DNA of 64,000 nt, taken from the NCBI GenBank assembly GCA_963854835.1, contig OY978530.1, positions 7,148,854 through 7,212,853 of the forward strand, read 5' to 3'. The stretch is from Megamerina dolium. Lineage: Eukaryota > Arthropoda > Insecta > Diptera > Megamerinidae. A program made the position numbers and the translations under genes. Numbering within the stretch: position 1 is the first letter of the stretch; every line of letters starts with the position of its first letter. Shown piece by piece: positions 30,122-42,505 of the stretch. The notes beneath the pieces were generated by a model. The model was not told the origin of the DNA. It saw only the letters and a list, made by a program, of their open reading frames with translations, and searched no databases.

Positions 30122-32268
30122 TCCTCCCCACGTTGGAAGGTGTAGGCTTTCAACCGATTCATTCTCAATAGGAAGCACAGCAATTTTCCCCACAGCTCGC
30201 TTAACAAGTCCATTGGCAGTGCGAATAATTGCAACACGAGCCACGCCATCGGAGCCATAAATTAAAGTCTCTACACGCCCTATTCGCCATTTCAGTGATG
30301 GTAGATTTTCGTCCTTTAAAATGACCATATTTCCAGCTTGAATACCGCCATTTGATTTTTGCCACTTGACTCGCTCTTGTAGAAGTGAGAGGTATGAGCT
30401 GCTCCACTTTTTCTAAAACACTTGCTGCATATGACAAATGCGCTGCCATCGGTTTAAACGACTGATATCGAGACTGGTGACGTCTGGTTCAACGAAAGAT
30501 GTAAATGGCGCACCTATGAGGAAATGAGCAGGAGTCAGCACGTCCAAATCATCTGGATTTTCTGAAATTGGACAAAGTGGGCGAGAATTAATTATCGCTC
30601 CGATTTGACACACGCGAAGCTCTTCAAATGTTAGAATTGAGAGGCCAATGATACGTAGAAAGTGGAATTTCGCTGACTTAACCGCTGCCTCCCATAATCC
30701 ACCAAAGTGTGGTGAACGAGGCGGAATGAATCTCCATGCGATGCCTTCTGAGATGCATTGATTGGTGATTTCAGTGTTATGAGAATTGTTTAAAAGCAAT
30801 TGCCTTAAATCTTGCATCTCGTTTTTAGCTCCGACAAAGATCGTTGCATTGTGTGTGGCTTGCCTCTTGTGCAAATAAAGCGTTTTAGAGCTGCTAAAAA
30901 TGATGATGTGGAAAGGTCTTGAACAAGTTCCAGATGACAAGCCTTCGTGCTGAAGCAAACGAAAATGCATATGTAGCATTTGATAGGTGGCCTAGTCCGA
31001 ACTTCTGACTTATAGTAGAATGGCCCGCCATAGTCAATACCAGTGGTGAAAAAGGCTCTGTTTGCTTGTACTCTGTCGGATGTTAGGCTACCCATAATAT
31101 GCTCGTAAATTTTTGTTTTCAAACGAAAACATCGAATGCATTTGTTTATAACACTGGCAACAGTCTTTCGACCACCAATTGGCCAATATTGCTGTCGAAT
31201 CGACGCTAGTACGCTCTGTGGTCCTACATGTAGATATTTACGATGAAAGTAGTCAATTATTGCGTTAGTGACTGGATGATGCCTTGGCAATAGAAGTGGA
31301 TGTTTTGCTTCAAAGTCCAACAATGAGTTTTGCAAGCGCCCTCCAACGCGAAGAAGCCCGAATGAGTCGACAAATGAATTTAATGAGCGTTGTTTGCTTG
31401 ACGAGTGAAGTTTCTTATCAAACCGTAGCGCTTTGAGCTCAGCTACAAAATGAACTTGTTGAATGTGACGAATTAGTAGGTGTGTACCTCTTTTGATCTT
31501 CAGTGGAGTCAGCGGTTGACTATCAACGTGAGTACTGCGCGGTTGGCAAAAATGGTAAACGTATTCAAAGATGCGCTGCAACTTGTGAAAGGAGTTGTGG
31601 TATTTGCAATCGAGCGTTATGTCGCATAGTTGAGAAGTAATTAAAACCTTCCGTCGCCGTTCGGGTAAATCCGTTAAAAAATCGATTCTATTCGGCCAAT
31701 CTGAGTGCTCTTTTGATAAAAATGGTGGACCATTGTTCCAAAGTTTAGAATTTAGTAGTTCATTCGGAGTGCATCCCCTCGAAAGGATGTCGGCCGGGTT
31801 CAAAGAAGTAGGCACATGATGCCAAGTCATACCTTGAGTTAGCGTTTGAATCTGGCTCACTCTATTTGATACAAAAATGTTGAAATTTGATGGTTGTTCG
31901 CGAAGCCAAGATAGAGTGACCATTGAGTCTGACCAGCAGTGAACGGTGTGAGGATGTGGAAAATCTTGCGATATGGATGCTACCAATTCCGCAAGCAATA
32001 ACGCTGCAGACAATTCCAATTTAGCTATGGTTAAACTCTTCAGAGGCGAGACTCTCGACTTTGCACAAAGTAAGAATGATTTTAAGAAACCATCACACTG
32101 CGAACGAATGTAGACGCATGCACCAAACGCTGCCAAACTTGCGTCGCAAAAGGCATGAATCTCCCAACTGGAATGAGGTGTCAATACAAAACGAGGAAAT
32201 TTAAAACTGCTCACTAAACCATACTGAGCACAAATGTCAGTCCAGCTAGCTAGCAACGACTGAGGCAA
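30122..32268 (-). pseudogene. BEL body B: RNase H, integrase and C-terminal domain
   Basis: Same sequence and same lesions as body A (frameshift near 30840, TAG at 30413-30415). The single difference seen is at 30748, giving Glu instead of Lys in the I-S-[K/E]-G-I-A-W stretch of the integrase core. Confidence 0.9.
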
Positions 32269-33418
32269 ACTTTCGTCCCATTGCAGTTTTTCCTTCCAAA
32301 GGGTTTGTAGGAGAATTTTTGCTTTCGTAATGACTGGCGAAACAAGTCCAAGCGGATCATAAAATTTAGCAATATGTGAAAGTATCGTACGCTTTGTTGC
32401 GCGTGCGTTATGTGCGATAGGCGAAAAAGAGAATAAGAAATTATCTGTGTTGGGTCCCAGACGAGGCCAAGAATCTTCGTTACATAAGTTCCATCATGGA
32501 ATTTGAGCATACTCTCACGTTCCGAGTCAACAATGCCTTGAAGGGTACTAGCCTCGTTTGAGCACCACTTACGAATGTTGAATCCTCCACGCTGAAGTAA
32601 ACCTTTAACCTGACGTCTGATCTCAACCACTTCCTCTATAGTATCTCCGCCTGAAATGAGATCGTCAACATAAAAATCTCTTCTCACGATTTTTGCGCCT
32701 ATGGAAATGACTCTTCTTCATCGTACGAAAGTTGATGCATAGCACGAATTGCCAAAAAGGCAGCAGATTTCGTACCATATGTTACAGTGTCCAACTTGTA
32801 TACCTTTATCTCATCGAGTGGATGCTCACGCCATAATATACATTGAAGATATTCGTCTGGAGATGTCACACGTACACATCGGTACATTTTACATATGTCT
32901 CCGCAAAGAGCGAATTTACGAAAGCGAAATTGTAAAAGAGTTTTGAACAATTTTGGCTGAATAGTTGGGCCCGCTAACAAAACGTCATTTAGCGAGTAGC
33001 CCGTTGTTGTTTTTGCGGAGCCATCGAATACGACGCGAAGCTTAGTCGTTGTGCTGTCAAGCTTTTGCACGCAGTGATGTGGTAGAAAATAAGTTGTTGT
33101 TGTGGCTTGTGGTTTTGCCAGTGACATATGGTGCAGCGATGCATACTCATTCATAGAGGAAATATATTGATTTTTCAAATCATGATTTTTTTCCAATTTT
33201 CGCTCTAAGTTTTTAAATCTTCGAAGAGCACGATTATGTGAGTCGCCAAGAGCGCTCAAGTTTCTTTTTGCAGGCAAACGTACCGAATACTCTTCCGAAG
33301 CTAAACGAGTGAAATTTTCTTTGAAATGCTGCTCACACCAATCGTCTTCTTCAGAAGATGGAGGAGCAGAGTCGAAACAGTTCTCTATTTCCCAAAATCT
33401 TTTAACAATATCGTTCAA
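32250..33418 (-). pseudogene. BEL body B: reverse transcriptase
   Basis: Identical by eye to body A, including frameshifts near 32702 and 32455. The F-Y-V-D-D box lies in the 32250-32687 frame. Confidence 0.9.
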
Positions 33419-33433
33419 CGAATTGTTGTTTTG

Positions 33434-34045
33434 TTATTGTTCAGATAAGTTTTTGGTGCAAGCTGCGAGTGACGATGATTGTTTGGTGGTGTATGAAACA
33501 CCTCCAGACACAACCCAACCCAGTCGAGTTTTTTGTAACATTGGCAAATTACTAGCAATGCGAATTTGGCCAACACACATCAAATCAAAAAATAAACCTG
33601 CGCCAATAAGCAAGTCAATGCGCTGTGGTTTGAAGAATAGTGGATCTGCAAGAGTAGTATTTGATGGTATCTTCCATTCCGAAGTAAGGTTGAAGTTAGG
33701 TTGATAATCTGTTATGCTGGGTGTGACCACAGCAGCGAACGAAGTGTTGTAGCTTTTATCTTGTGATTGTGCGAAAACGTCAATCTCCTTGTCGGCAACG
33801 AAGTTGGATTCGCCAATACCGGAGATCACAATTGTTGATTTTTTGAATGGAAGTTGCAACAGATTTGCCAAGCGAGTAGTTACGAAATTTATTTGAGATG
33901 CTGAGTCGAGAATAGCGCGGCATGGAACGAAGATGCCTGATCGATTTTTTACTAAAATCATTGCTGTAGCTAGCAATACATTACTACTGCCGATAGATTT
34001 CGAAGCTTGAGAGATTGAACTTGAAGTTAACGATGAAATGAGTGT
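33434..34045 (-). pseudogene. BEL body B: aspartic protease
   Basis: Identical by eye to body A, with D-S-A at the active site and flanking in-frame stops at 33434 and 34046. Confidence 0.88.
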
Positions 34046-35253
34046 TTATTGTGACGACGTTGTAGTTTCAATTTCTTGTGGATTTGAAGACGACGAAATT
34101 GGGTTCATGTGAAGAAGAGAATTGTATTTGGCTGAGCAATGACGACAATGCCCAGACTTACATCGTTGTAGGCTATGGCCTTTGCGTAGACAATTTAAAC
34201 AAAGTTGAAGCCGCTTAGCTTCCTTGTAGCGCAAATTCGGCGATAAATTTATGAACTTTATACAATTATTTATATAATGGTCTTTCGAATCGCAAAATAC
34301 GCAAAAGCTAGAGGAACTTGAAGATGCTACCAAAACGTTTCTAATGCCTTTATTGGTATTCGAATTTTTGCCCACCTGACTGCTAGGTGTTTGCGTTACC
34401 TTAGCACTTTCCAAATTTTCCATCATGCGGCACCGCTTCGCCAAAAACGAGGTCAATGAATTCAAAGTTGGCAATGTCTGTACTGGCAAGTCCTCTTCCC
34501 ATTTCTCCTGTATCTTGTGATCGAATTTTCTGGTGGCAAGATGTATTAGTAACCCATCTAAAATTTGTTCAGGTGTTGCCAAGGTGTAAAGTGCGCGAAG
34601 ATGTGAATTGAATTTGTCGCTCAATTCTCGCAAGCCACTAGCAGAATTTCTATCAACAGTTTTAAGGCCGAAAATCGCCTTAATGTGTGCCTGAAAAACA
34701 AGTAATTTATTATCAAATCGATTCTTTAGTAAAGCCACGGCTTTGTCATAATTCTCATCAACTGGCTCAAGTGAGCAAATGGTTTCTAATGCGGCTCTTT
34801 GCAAACTAGAGCGCAGATGTTGAAGGTTTTCCACTTTGCTCAATTCTAAGTCCTTGTCAATAACACTGCTGAACATGTCGAAGAAATTAGGCCAATCGAT
34901 GCTCCACTGAATTTCGGTATTTTTAACTCGGGGAGCCGAGATTTTCGTAACGATGAAAATAATGTGGACGCTGATTCATCCAATGCGAAATGCCTAGCGG
35001 TGGATGAGTGCCTTACGTTTGTCCTTCTATGTAAATTGAGTTCGCGTGACAGCTTTGCCTTAACTTCTAGGTACATGTCGAAAAATTCTGCTCGGCCTGT
35101 TCCATCCAGTTCTCGTGGATCAGCTTCTTCGAGAATCGACTGCACGCGGTCAAAGCTATCGTGCATGCTCTCAATGTACTCCACGTGGACAGAAAGTTCG
35201 GCTTCATCAAGCTCACCAAGATGCTGCAGCGACAAAGTTTTATTTAATGCCAT
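34046..35253 (-). pseudogene. BEL body B: Gag
   Basis: Identical by eye to body A. It starts at 35251-35253, has the shared frameshift near 34890, and retains the two zinc-knuckle-like motifs at its end. Confidence 0.9.
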
Positions 35254-35604
35254 TAGTTGATGTTTAATCGATGCAATTTTCCTTTTGTTAAATTAAATTG
35301 AATCTGAGCTGTTAATCGTTACATATGCTGATGTGACGTCATTGCCTTTTTTCGATTTGTTGCCTTTTGGCATGTTGGCTTTGCAAATAAATATGTGCCG
35401 TACGATATGTATGAAAATAGGAGTAACGGTATTATCACCAGTTACCTCCGTTATGTGCTTATATATTGCCGCAACAAATTGATTTATTTTAAGTTTTATT
35501 AACTTCGAATTTGCGAAAAAATTAAACGAAAATGTGGTTTAGTTAAAACTCAAATAGTTATAACGCGAAATGACTTCTAACCCGATCACGTCGGGGTCAC
35601 CAAA
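35254..35604 (-). other. BEL body B leader with primer-binding site
   Basis: Counterpart of 29374-29724. The primer-binding-site candidate is at 35583-35602, adjacent to LTR3. Confidence 0.75.
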
Positions 35605-35833
35605 TGTTTCGAGGAAGAGCTGATTTGCTCCACCTATTTGCAAATTGAAAATTAAAACTCTTAAAAAAAGTTTGTCAACTTTATTGATACGTGGTCGCAG
35701 TAGAAGTGAAGTAAACAGTTGTAGAATATTAAAGTTAGGCTATGCTTATGATTATATGTACATAAGAATGAGATAATGAAAGAAATAGATACAATTTTAG
35801 TCAACTGCAATGAGAGAGTTTACAGTTGCATGT
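35605..35833 (-). repeat. BEL array LTR3, first block
   Basis: Matches the first 229 bp of LTR2, with C at 35829 where LTR2 has T. The remainder of this LTR is at 42506-42681. The bases 35825-35833 (GTTGCATGT) are the left target duplication of RTE copy 4. Confidence 0.9.
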
Positions 35834-35873
35834 TCTTCTTCTTCTTATGTGGCCATAACAACCGAATATCGAT

Positions 35874-36104
35874 TTAGGCCGAAAATAACATGCTTCGCCA
35901 GCCATCTCTGTTGTTCGCTAGCTGGCGCCAATTAGAAATTCCAAGCGCCGTCAGGTTCTCCAGTACTTGGTCTTTCCACCGGAAGTTTGGTCTTCCTCTT
36001 CTGCGCCGTCCTCCAGCGGGTTCCGAATATAACACCTTCTTAGCTGGAGCGTGTTCTTCCATTCGCTCGACATGACCTAGCCAACGCGCGCAGCCGCTGG
36101 ATTT
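35874..36104 (-). pseudogene. RTE copy 4, protein C-terminus
   Basis: Codes for the R-R-R-R-G-R-P and D-G-W-R-S-M-L-F-S-A end. It closely matches RTE copy 3 and continues, across the Jockey insertion, the frame at 40414. Confidence 0.85.
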
Positions 36105-36114
36105 TGATGCGCTT
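36105..36114. repeat. Left target duplication of the Jockey LINE
   Basis: TGATGCGCTT here and TGATGCACTT at 40404-40413 (9 of 10). Confidence 0.75.
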
Positions 36115-36401
36115 TTTTTTTTTTTTTTAACAAGCTTTTTTATTGGATCTTTCTAAAATTACTTAGAAACTAACAATAATTAATCAAATCTTACAAACTA
36201 AATAAAATTATGTGATATTCCCAACGTTCCATCACAATTTGTTGAGTCGCGAGGTATAGCAATATTACAGCATATTGTGGGTACATTTAAATCTCGGTGG
36301 ATGTTAACGTTCCTCATATACCAAGGCGCGTTTACAATAATTCGCAGACACTTGGATTGTATTCGCTGCAATTTTTCGATAATTGAGGGAGATGCGGTGC
36401 C

Positions 36402-37232
36402 TCAAAACTGAATACCATAAGTCCAGATTGGCTTCAGGATTGCTTTATATAATAGCACTTTGTATTCGAGATTCAACTTTGATCTTTTGTGTATCAGCCA
36501 CCATAACTGATTAATTTTAAGCTTGATCTGAGTTTTCTTTGCCTCTATGTGATTTTTCCAGGTCAGCCTTCTGTCGAGGTGAATACCCAAGTACTTTGTT
36601 GAGGAACATTGTGGAACTGATTGGCCATTAATTTTAAGTGGGGGACATGTATCTGGCCTTAGCGTGAAGGTTACATGTACGCTCTTTGATTGAGAGCACA
36701 ATATTGCCGTATCATCTGCAAAGGTCGATATAAATGTATGGTTATTGCTGGGCATATCTGTAGTGTATAAGAGATACAGTAAGGGGCCCAAAACGCTTCC
36801 CTGAGGAACGCCAGCGTGAATATCCAATGGATTTGTTGTGTAATCCTTGTGATGTAAGAGAAATTGTCTTTTCGTGAAATAGCTACTAAGCAATGAGGAG
36901 ACATTTGCAGGCAGTAATAGTTTGAGTTTGTAAATAAGGCCATCGTGCCATACTTTATCGAAAGCTTGAGTGATATCAAGAAAGACAGCTGAGCAATACT
37001 TTTTTTCTTCAAAAGTGTTCCTTATCAGAGTTACAATGCGGTGGACTTGTTCTATTGTGCCGTGCTGTTTTCTAAATCCAAACTGATGTTGAGGAATCAG
37101 TTGGTTGAGATTAATAAATGGAGTTATATTCATGACAAGTAGCTTTTTGAATACTTTAGAGAGTAGAGGCAGGAGGCTGATAGGTCTGTACGATGCAACT
37201 TTTGTAGGGTCTTTTCCTGGTTTTGCTATCAT
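36402..37232 (-). pseudogene. Jockey LINE reverse transcriptase
   Basis: The 276-codon frame has S-Y-R-P-I-S-L-L-P, Q-F-G-F-R-K-Q-H-G-T, F-L-D-I-T-Q-A-F-D-K-V-W, A-G-V-P-Q-G-S-V-L-G-P and F-A-D-D-T-A-I (catalytic). About 35 residues between the FADD box and V-T-F-T-L-R are missing, an in-frame deletion with a short S-V-H repeat at the joint. A TGA at 36402-36404 replaces the Trp expected after Y-G-I-Q-F; the C-terminal sequence continues in frame down to about 36230. Confidence 0.9.
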
Positions 37233-37381
37233 AATAATTTTTGAAGTTTTTCAGCATTTGGGATAGTGTTTAATACGAAGGATAGCATTGAAAATGTGCA
37301 TCAGATGAATTACTGAAGCCGGAGGTAGCTCTTTTATCATTTTATGGGTAATTTTATCTGCACCAGGTGATTTTTTTGGGT

Positions 37382-38695
37382 TTAAATCTTTATAAATTGC
37401 TTTGAATATGTCCTTTTTTTAATTTTGAGCGTTATTGAGCAAGGTTGAGAAGTTAATTTTGGTAATGAGGACTGTGAAGAGGGTGGATTGGGTGTAAACA
37501 CACTTTTTAGGTGGTTTGCAAAAGCCAAACCCTTCTCACAGTTGCTTCTAGCCCAATTACCGTCACTCAAACGGATGGGGGAATCAGTGAGAATTGGCCG
37601 ATTTGAGTTTTTTGCTGATTTCCACAAAAAGTAGTCTGACGCTTCACCAGGTGTTAGTTTCGCTATGTGCTCTTCTAACTCTTTGTTGTTTTTATTTTTT
37701 AAGGCTTGCTTTAACTTTCGAATGCAGTGCTGTAGCTGTGTTTTCAGATTCGGTGATCTGAATTCTTGCCATTGTCTTCGTAGTCTTCTTTTCTGTCTTA
37801 CTAGCAATTCAATATCGGCTGGTGTGTATGGGCTATAGTTTGATTGCTTGCATACCTTTGTGCAGGTGGCTGAGCTGAGAGCTAATGAGAGCAGCTGGTT
37901 GAATTTTTCGAGTGCTGAGTCTACATCGTGTCCATTTCTTAATACAGTACTCAGAGGAAGATGGGAATTTATATATTTCTTGAATTTTAACCAGTCTATT
38001 TTCTTTCTAACGCAATTACCTTGGGGGCTTGGTGATTTTATAGATATTACCGTGGGTGAGTGGTCAGATGATAGATCATAATTACACTCTGTGGAGATAT
38101 TTTCCATCTGCAAACCTTTGGCGACTCCAAACTCTATGAGATCGGGTATTTTCCTCTTGTCCGTCGGCCAATATGTCGGTTGACCATTTGAAATAACATC
38201 GTAGCCGTGGTTAGTGATGATTGAACATAGTCTTCTGCCTTTTGGAGTTATTAAGCGGGAGCCCCAGTGAGTGTGTTTGGCGTTGAAATCGCCAGCAACC
38301 AAGAATTTGCTACCAAGAGTTGAGAAAAATTCTTTATATTGCTGTTCGGTAATACTGTATCTTGGGGGACAGTATATCGCAGATATTACTAGCTTAGAGA
38401 TGTATTCTTCCAGACATATAGATGTTGCTTGCAAGTAGACGCTACTGAAATCTTCGATAACATGATGTTTTATTCTGCTTTTTATCAATATGGCAGTTCC
38501 TCCGCGTGCCTTACCATGCGGATGATTTGTGGTGTACAGTTTGTAATATGGTATTTGGTAGCAATTTTTGTCAGTGAAATGGGTCTCAGATATCATCATT
38601 ATGTCGATTTGGCTGGATTCAAGGAATTGAATTAGCTCCAAACGGTGCTGGCTTAAGCCGTTGGCGTTCCAGTGGCATATCTTGAGACAACTCAT
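37382..38695 (-). pseudogene. Jockey LINE endonuclease and linker
   Basis: The frame starts at ATG 38693-38695, overlapping the ORF1 stop (38692-38694). It carries the complete APE endonuclease: C-H-W-N-A-N-G-L, I-S-E-T-H-F, A-G-D-F-N-A-K-H-T-H-W-G, P-D-L-I-E-F and S-S-D-H-S-P. The linker follows up to a frameshift near 37400, after which the RT frame begins. Residues needed for nicking are all present. Confidence 0.9.
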
Positions 38696-40080
38696 GGTCT
38701 GGATAGCAATGTTTGGAGTAACATCGATTGATTTTTCATCATTTCTTGCATCATTGTTTGCATTGAATTCATGAATTGGTTCATATTCTTAATTAATGTT
38801 TGAAGCAAATGTTCAAGGGTACTTGGCTGTTGCGTGGGCAGTGAGTGTTTCTGCTCATTATTTACATTGCTTTGTTGGTGTGGGTTTTGTTTTAACACGC
38901 TAGCGTATGAATTGGTTTGATTCTTGTTTGGGATTGCAGAGAAGAATTGTGTTGCATCAATATTTTGTCTCTTACTTGAGTTGGCTATCTGAGTTTGCTC
39001 AACTGGTTTTAGTGGTTGATTGCTAGCGGAGAAATTTAGCTTTAGGGTTGTATATACTGGGCAACCTCTATAATTTGCGGTGTGAATACCTCCACAATTG
39101 TTGCATTTTTTCATGCTAGCATCGCCTTTAGATTTTGGGCATACGTTTGATTTATGGAGATCTCCACAAATCACACAAACAGCTGGCAGGGTACAATATG
39201 TCCTAGTATGTCCATATTCGTGGCAGTTACTGCACTGAGGAGGTCCAGTTCTCTTATGGGGTTCTTCGATTGTGATTTTGCGATGCAATAAATATCGAAT
39301 TTTATATATGGGGTGTACTTCACCTTTTTTTAGGGGTTTTGTTTCAGGCTGAAGCTCAATACGATATAACGGTTGAGGTATATTGCTCTTGTTGAGAATG
39401 TTGAATACTGTTTTGGCTTGAAACCCTTCTTCCTGAAGGGCAAGTTTGATTTCGTTAATGTCAACGTTGGGTTCGACGCCTTTGAGTACAACGATTAAGC
39501 CCTTACTACGTTTTAGCTGATATGTGTAGTAATTCTTTTTTACAGCATCAAATTCCGCTATTACTTTGCGATAATGAGTTTCGCTGTAGATTTGTACTTT
39601 CGTTTCCTCAATTTGGCCTTTGCGAATAGGAACAACATGGAAATTCTTTGGTCCTATAAGACTTGTAATTCTAGAAATCAACTTATCTGAGTTGCGTTCT
39701 CTTAAAAAAATGGGTGGGGGTTTGAAATTTTTCTTGGAGATAATATTTTCGTCACTTTCATCACCTGAAAGCAAAGCGTATCTATTTTCCGAACTAATAG
39801 GGGCAGTGTTCTGCTTTTGAATTTTTGTTGAATTCATTTGTTTTGAATATTGTGGATTTCTTTTTCGCTTTACTACAGTAATGTAGCGATCAATTCCAGT
39901 TTGAACAGCAACTGGTTCTTTATTAGTCATCGCACTAGTTGCTTTAACTACTGGGTCATGCACTTCAGTAGAAAGGCCGTTATTTGTTTGCTTTGATGTT
40001 GTAGCTGTTGGTGTTACAGCAGGAGAAGCGCATTGTACACTCCACGGTATAGAGGGAGATAGTATATCCCGAGAGAACAA
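38692..40080 (-). pseudogene. Jockey LINE ORF1 (Gag-like, three CCHC knuckles)
   Basis: 462 codons with a Jockey-type PRE_C2HC region (about residues 210-290) followed by C-S-N-C-H-E-Y-G-H-T-R-T-Y-C, C-V-I-C-G-D-L-H-K-S-N-V-C and C-N-N-C-G-G-I-H-T-A-N-Y-R-G-C. The C-terminal tail is Gln/Met-rich. The true N-terminus lies in the 40014-40316 frame (ATG near 40278), separated by a frameshift in an A-run near 40085. The protein would bind element RNA. Confidence 0.88.
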
Positions 40081-40380
40081 ATTATTTTTTTGTCTGTATT
40101 TATTGTTGCTGCAAATTTTGATGTAGTGTTAGAGTGAGGAATATGTACAGGCAAAAGATTTGCACTGTGACTTTCACTTGTGCAGTGTGTATCAACTGTG
40201 TTTTTTGATAATGCACTTATCGGGGGGGTTTGCGCGGGTGATTGCAAATTATTGTTTACACACACATTAACAGGCATTCTAAAAAACACCTTGAGTTTCT
40301 TAGCGTCTTTTCGCAAAATATTAAAATTTTTTTTTTACCGAAAACAATCACTTTTCCGACTCTATCAAACACGTCCACTC

Positions 40381-41913
40381 TTATTGGTGACTTTCACGGA
40401 AGGTGATGCACTTTACTATGTCAATATCGGCATACAGCTCGTACAGCTCATGGTTGTACCTTATTCGGTACTCGCCACCAACGCAAATAGGTCCAAAGAT
40501 CTTGCGTAGGACTTTTCTCTCGAAAACCCCAAGCATTCGCTCATCCGAGGTGGAAATTGTCCAGGCTTCAGCGCCATATGTTAGGACAGGCATGATGAGA
40601 GACTTGTAGAGTGTAGTTTTCGTTCTTCGAGAGAGGGCTCGACTTCTCAATTGCTTACTCAGCATAAAGTAACACCTGTTAGCAAGAGTTATCCTACGCA
40701 TGATATCCAAGCTGACGTCATTACTGCTGTTAATGCTGGTTCCAAGATAGACGAAGTCCCTTACTACTTCAAAAGCGTAGTTGTCAACAGTGACGTACTG
40801 TCCAAGACGCCGGGACTCTTTGTTTGTTGACACTAGATACTTCGTCTTGCCCTCGTTCACCGTGAGACCCATCCGACGCGACTCTCTTTCCAACTCTGAG
40901 AATGCTGCACTGACTGCTCGCGTGTTCATGCCGATTATGTCAATATCGTCGGCATACGCTAACAGCATGACACTTTTGTTGAAGATAGTGCCATTATGTC
41001 GTAGATCAGCAGCTCGTATTATTTTCTCCATAATAAGATTGAAGAAGTCGCACGATAACGAATCACCTTGTCTGAAACCCCGTTCGGTATTAAACGGTGC
41101 GGAGAGGTCCTTCCCAATTTTCACTGCACAACGGGAGTTATGCAGTGTCATTCTACAAAGCCGAATGAGCTTTGCAGGAATACCGAACTCAGACATTGTT
41201 GCGTAGAGGTAATCCCTTACCGGACTGTCGAAAGCGGCTTTATAATCAACAAATAGGTGGTGTGTGTCGATCTGTTTTTCTTGGGTCTTCTCCAGGATTT
41301 GGCGCAGTGTGAAAATCTGGTCGATGGTGGATTTACCAGGTCTGAAGCCACACTGATAAGGTCCAATCAGTTTGCTGAGCATAGGCTTCAACCTTTCACA
41401 CAGTACGCTCGATAGAACCTTGTATGCGATGCTCAGGAGACTTATTCCACGGTAGTTGGCGCAAATTGTGGGGTCTCCTTTTTTATGTACAGGACAGAGA
41501 ACACTGAGCCTCCAATCATCAGGCATGCTTTCATCCGGCCATATTCTGCTTATGAGCTGGTGCATGCGGGTGAGCAGCTCATCGCCTCCGGTTTGAAACA
41601 ACTCGGCAGGCAGGCCATCAGCACCTGCAGCTTTGTTGTTCTTCAGCCTTAAAATGGCCGTTTTAACCTCGTCATATTCGGGTGGTGGAATATCAACACC
41701 ATCATCTGTAATTGGGGTTATCGGGCAAATTCCTCCACTGGCGGAATTTTTCGTAGCATCGCCATTCAGTAACGTGGAGAAGTGTTCCCTCCATAGGCCA
41801 ATTACCATGTTTCGTGCTGCGGTGAAGTCGATCAGCCTCATTCCCTTATCGGAGGTGTTCTGGTAGAGGCTGAATTTTCCGACAGTTGGACCAAAGGTAC
41901 CTTCCTTGCCCAC
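40381..41913 (-). pseudogene. RTE copy 4: reverse transcriptase part
   Basis: A 510-codon frame that holds a short endonuclease piece (V-G-K-E-G-T-F-G-P), then after the in-frame deletion the linker, and the complete RT with Y-R-G-I-S-L-L-S, V-D-Y-K-A-A-F-D-S and L-A-Y-A-D-D. Its last 12 codons or so are Jockey sequence. It is very close to RTE copy 2 at the protein level. Confidence 0.9.
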
Positions 41914-41941
41914 CCTGGCATTAAAGTCGCCAGGGTGGGCA
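41907..41941. repeat. 13-bp perfect inverted repeat, probable template-switch mutation
   Basis: TGCCCACCCTGGC and its inverse around a 9-bp loop. In intact RTE copy 2 the corresponding arm (10885-10895) is different and only weakly palindromic. Confidence 0.85.
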
Positions 41942-41944
41942 TTT

Positions 41945-42460
41945 TCATATCGTGGCGGGGGCAGCGGTCATAAGCTTCTGCGAGGCGCTCTCCTTGGTCA
42001 CATTGTCCTTCTCATCCGTCGGAGCGTGGGCACATATAAGGCTGATGTTGAAAAATTTTGCCTTGATGCGGATTGTGGCCAGACGTTCGTTCACAGGCGT
42101 GAACTGTGAGACAAGATGTCGTAGTCTCTTGCTGACCAAAAATCCACATCCTAATTCGTGCCTTTCAGCATGGCAACTGTAGTAGATGTCACAGGACGCT
42201 CTTTTGGAGCAGCCCTGTCCTGTCCATCGCATTTCCTGGAGAGCGGTGATGTCAGCTCTGTATTTTTCGAGGACATCAACCAGCTGGATAGAGGCACCCT
42301 CCCTATAAAGGGATCGGACATTCCAGGTGCATATCCGTAAATCGTTGTCCTTTTTTTGTTTGCGGGGGTCATCAACAAAAGCGGTAGTCCTTATCCGAGG
42401 CATATTTGTTTTTTTCATTGGGGGGGTTTTTTTATATGGCGGGTCCCAAACCCAACGCAC
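41945..42460 (-). pseudogene. RTE copy 4: endonuclease N-terminal part
   Basis: 171 codons with C-T-W-N-V-R-S-L and L-Q-E-M-R-W, collinear with RTE copy 2, then a frameshift after D-N-V-T-K-E-S. An in-frame ATG lies 15 codons upstream of the one equivalent to 10389. The L-G-D-F-N motif is destroyed by the palindromic change at 41907-41941. Confidence 0.88.
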
Positions 42461-42505
42461 AACCTCTAACCGAGGAGATTTTCGCCTCGGTTAGAGGTTG
42501 CATGT

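Larger units (their letters stand above)
36115..40403 (-). mobile_element. Jockey-clade LINE
   Basis: A 4.3-kb minus-strand element with a poly(A) tail (T-run 36115-36129 on +), ORF2 (endonuclease, RT) and ORF1 with three CCHC knuckles. A near-perfect 10-bp duplication flanks it. It is damaged by an internal deletion in the RT and by frameshifts, yet much of the sequence still reads well, so it is among the youngest insertions here. It lies within RTE copy 4. Confidence 0.9.
35834..42496 (-). mobile_element. RTE LINE copy 4, itself split by a Jockey LINE
   Basis: Bracketed by 9-bp duplications (35825-35833, 42497-42505) within LTR3. The tail at 35834 is AAG-rich (TTC repeats on +). RTE sequence occupies 35834-36104 and 40414-42496. 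Its 5' end lies within the leader and carries a 15-bp fold-back (42461-42499). An in-frame loss of about 730 bp joins the endonuclease to the pre-RT linker near 41805. Confidence 0.9.

Noticed and set aside
40781..41206. 141-codon plus-strand ORF, also seen at 12338-12763 on the opposite strand and 14388-14681
   Set aside because: It is antisense to the conserved RTE reverse transcriptase; its recurrence follows the LINE copies.
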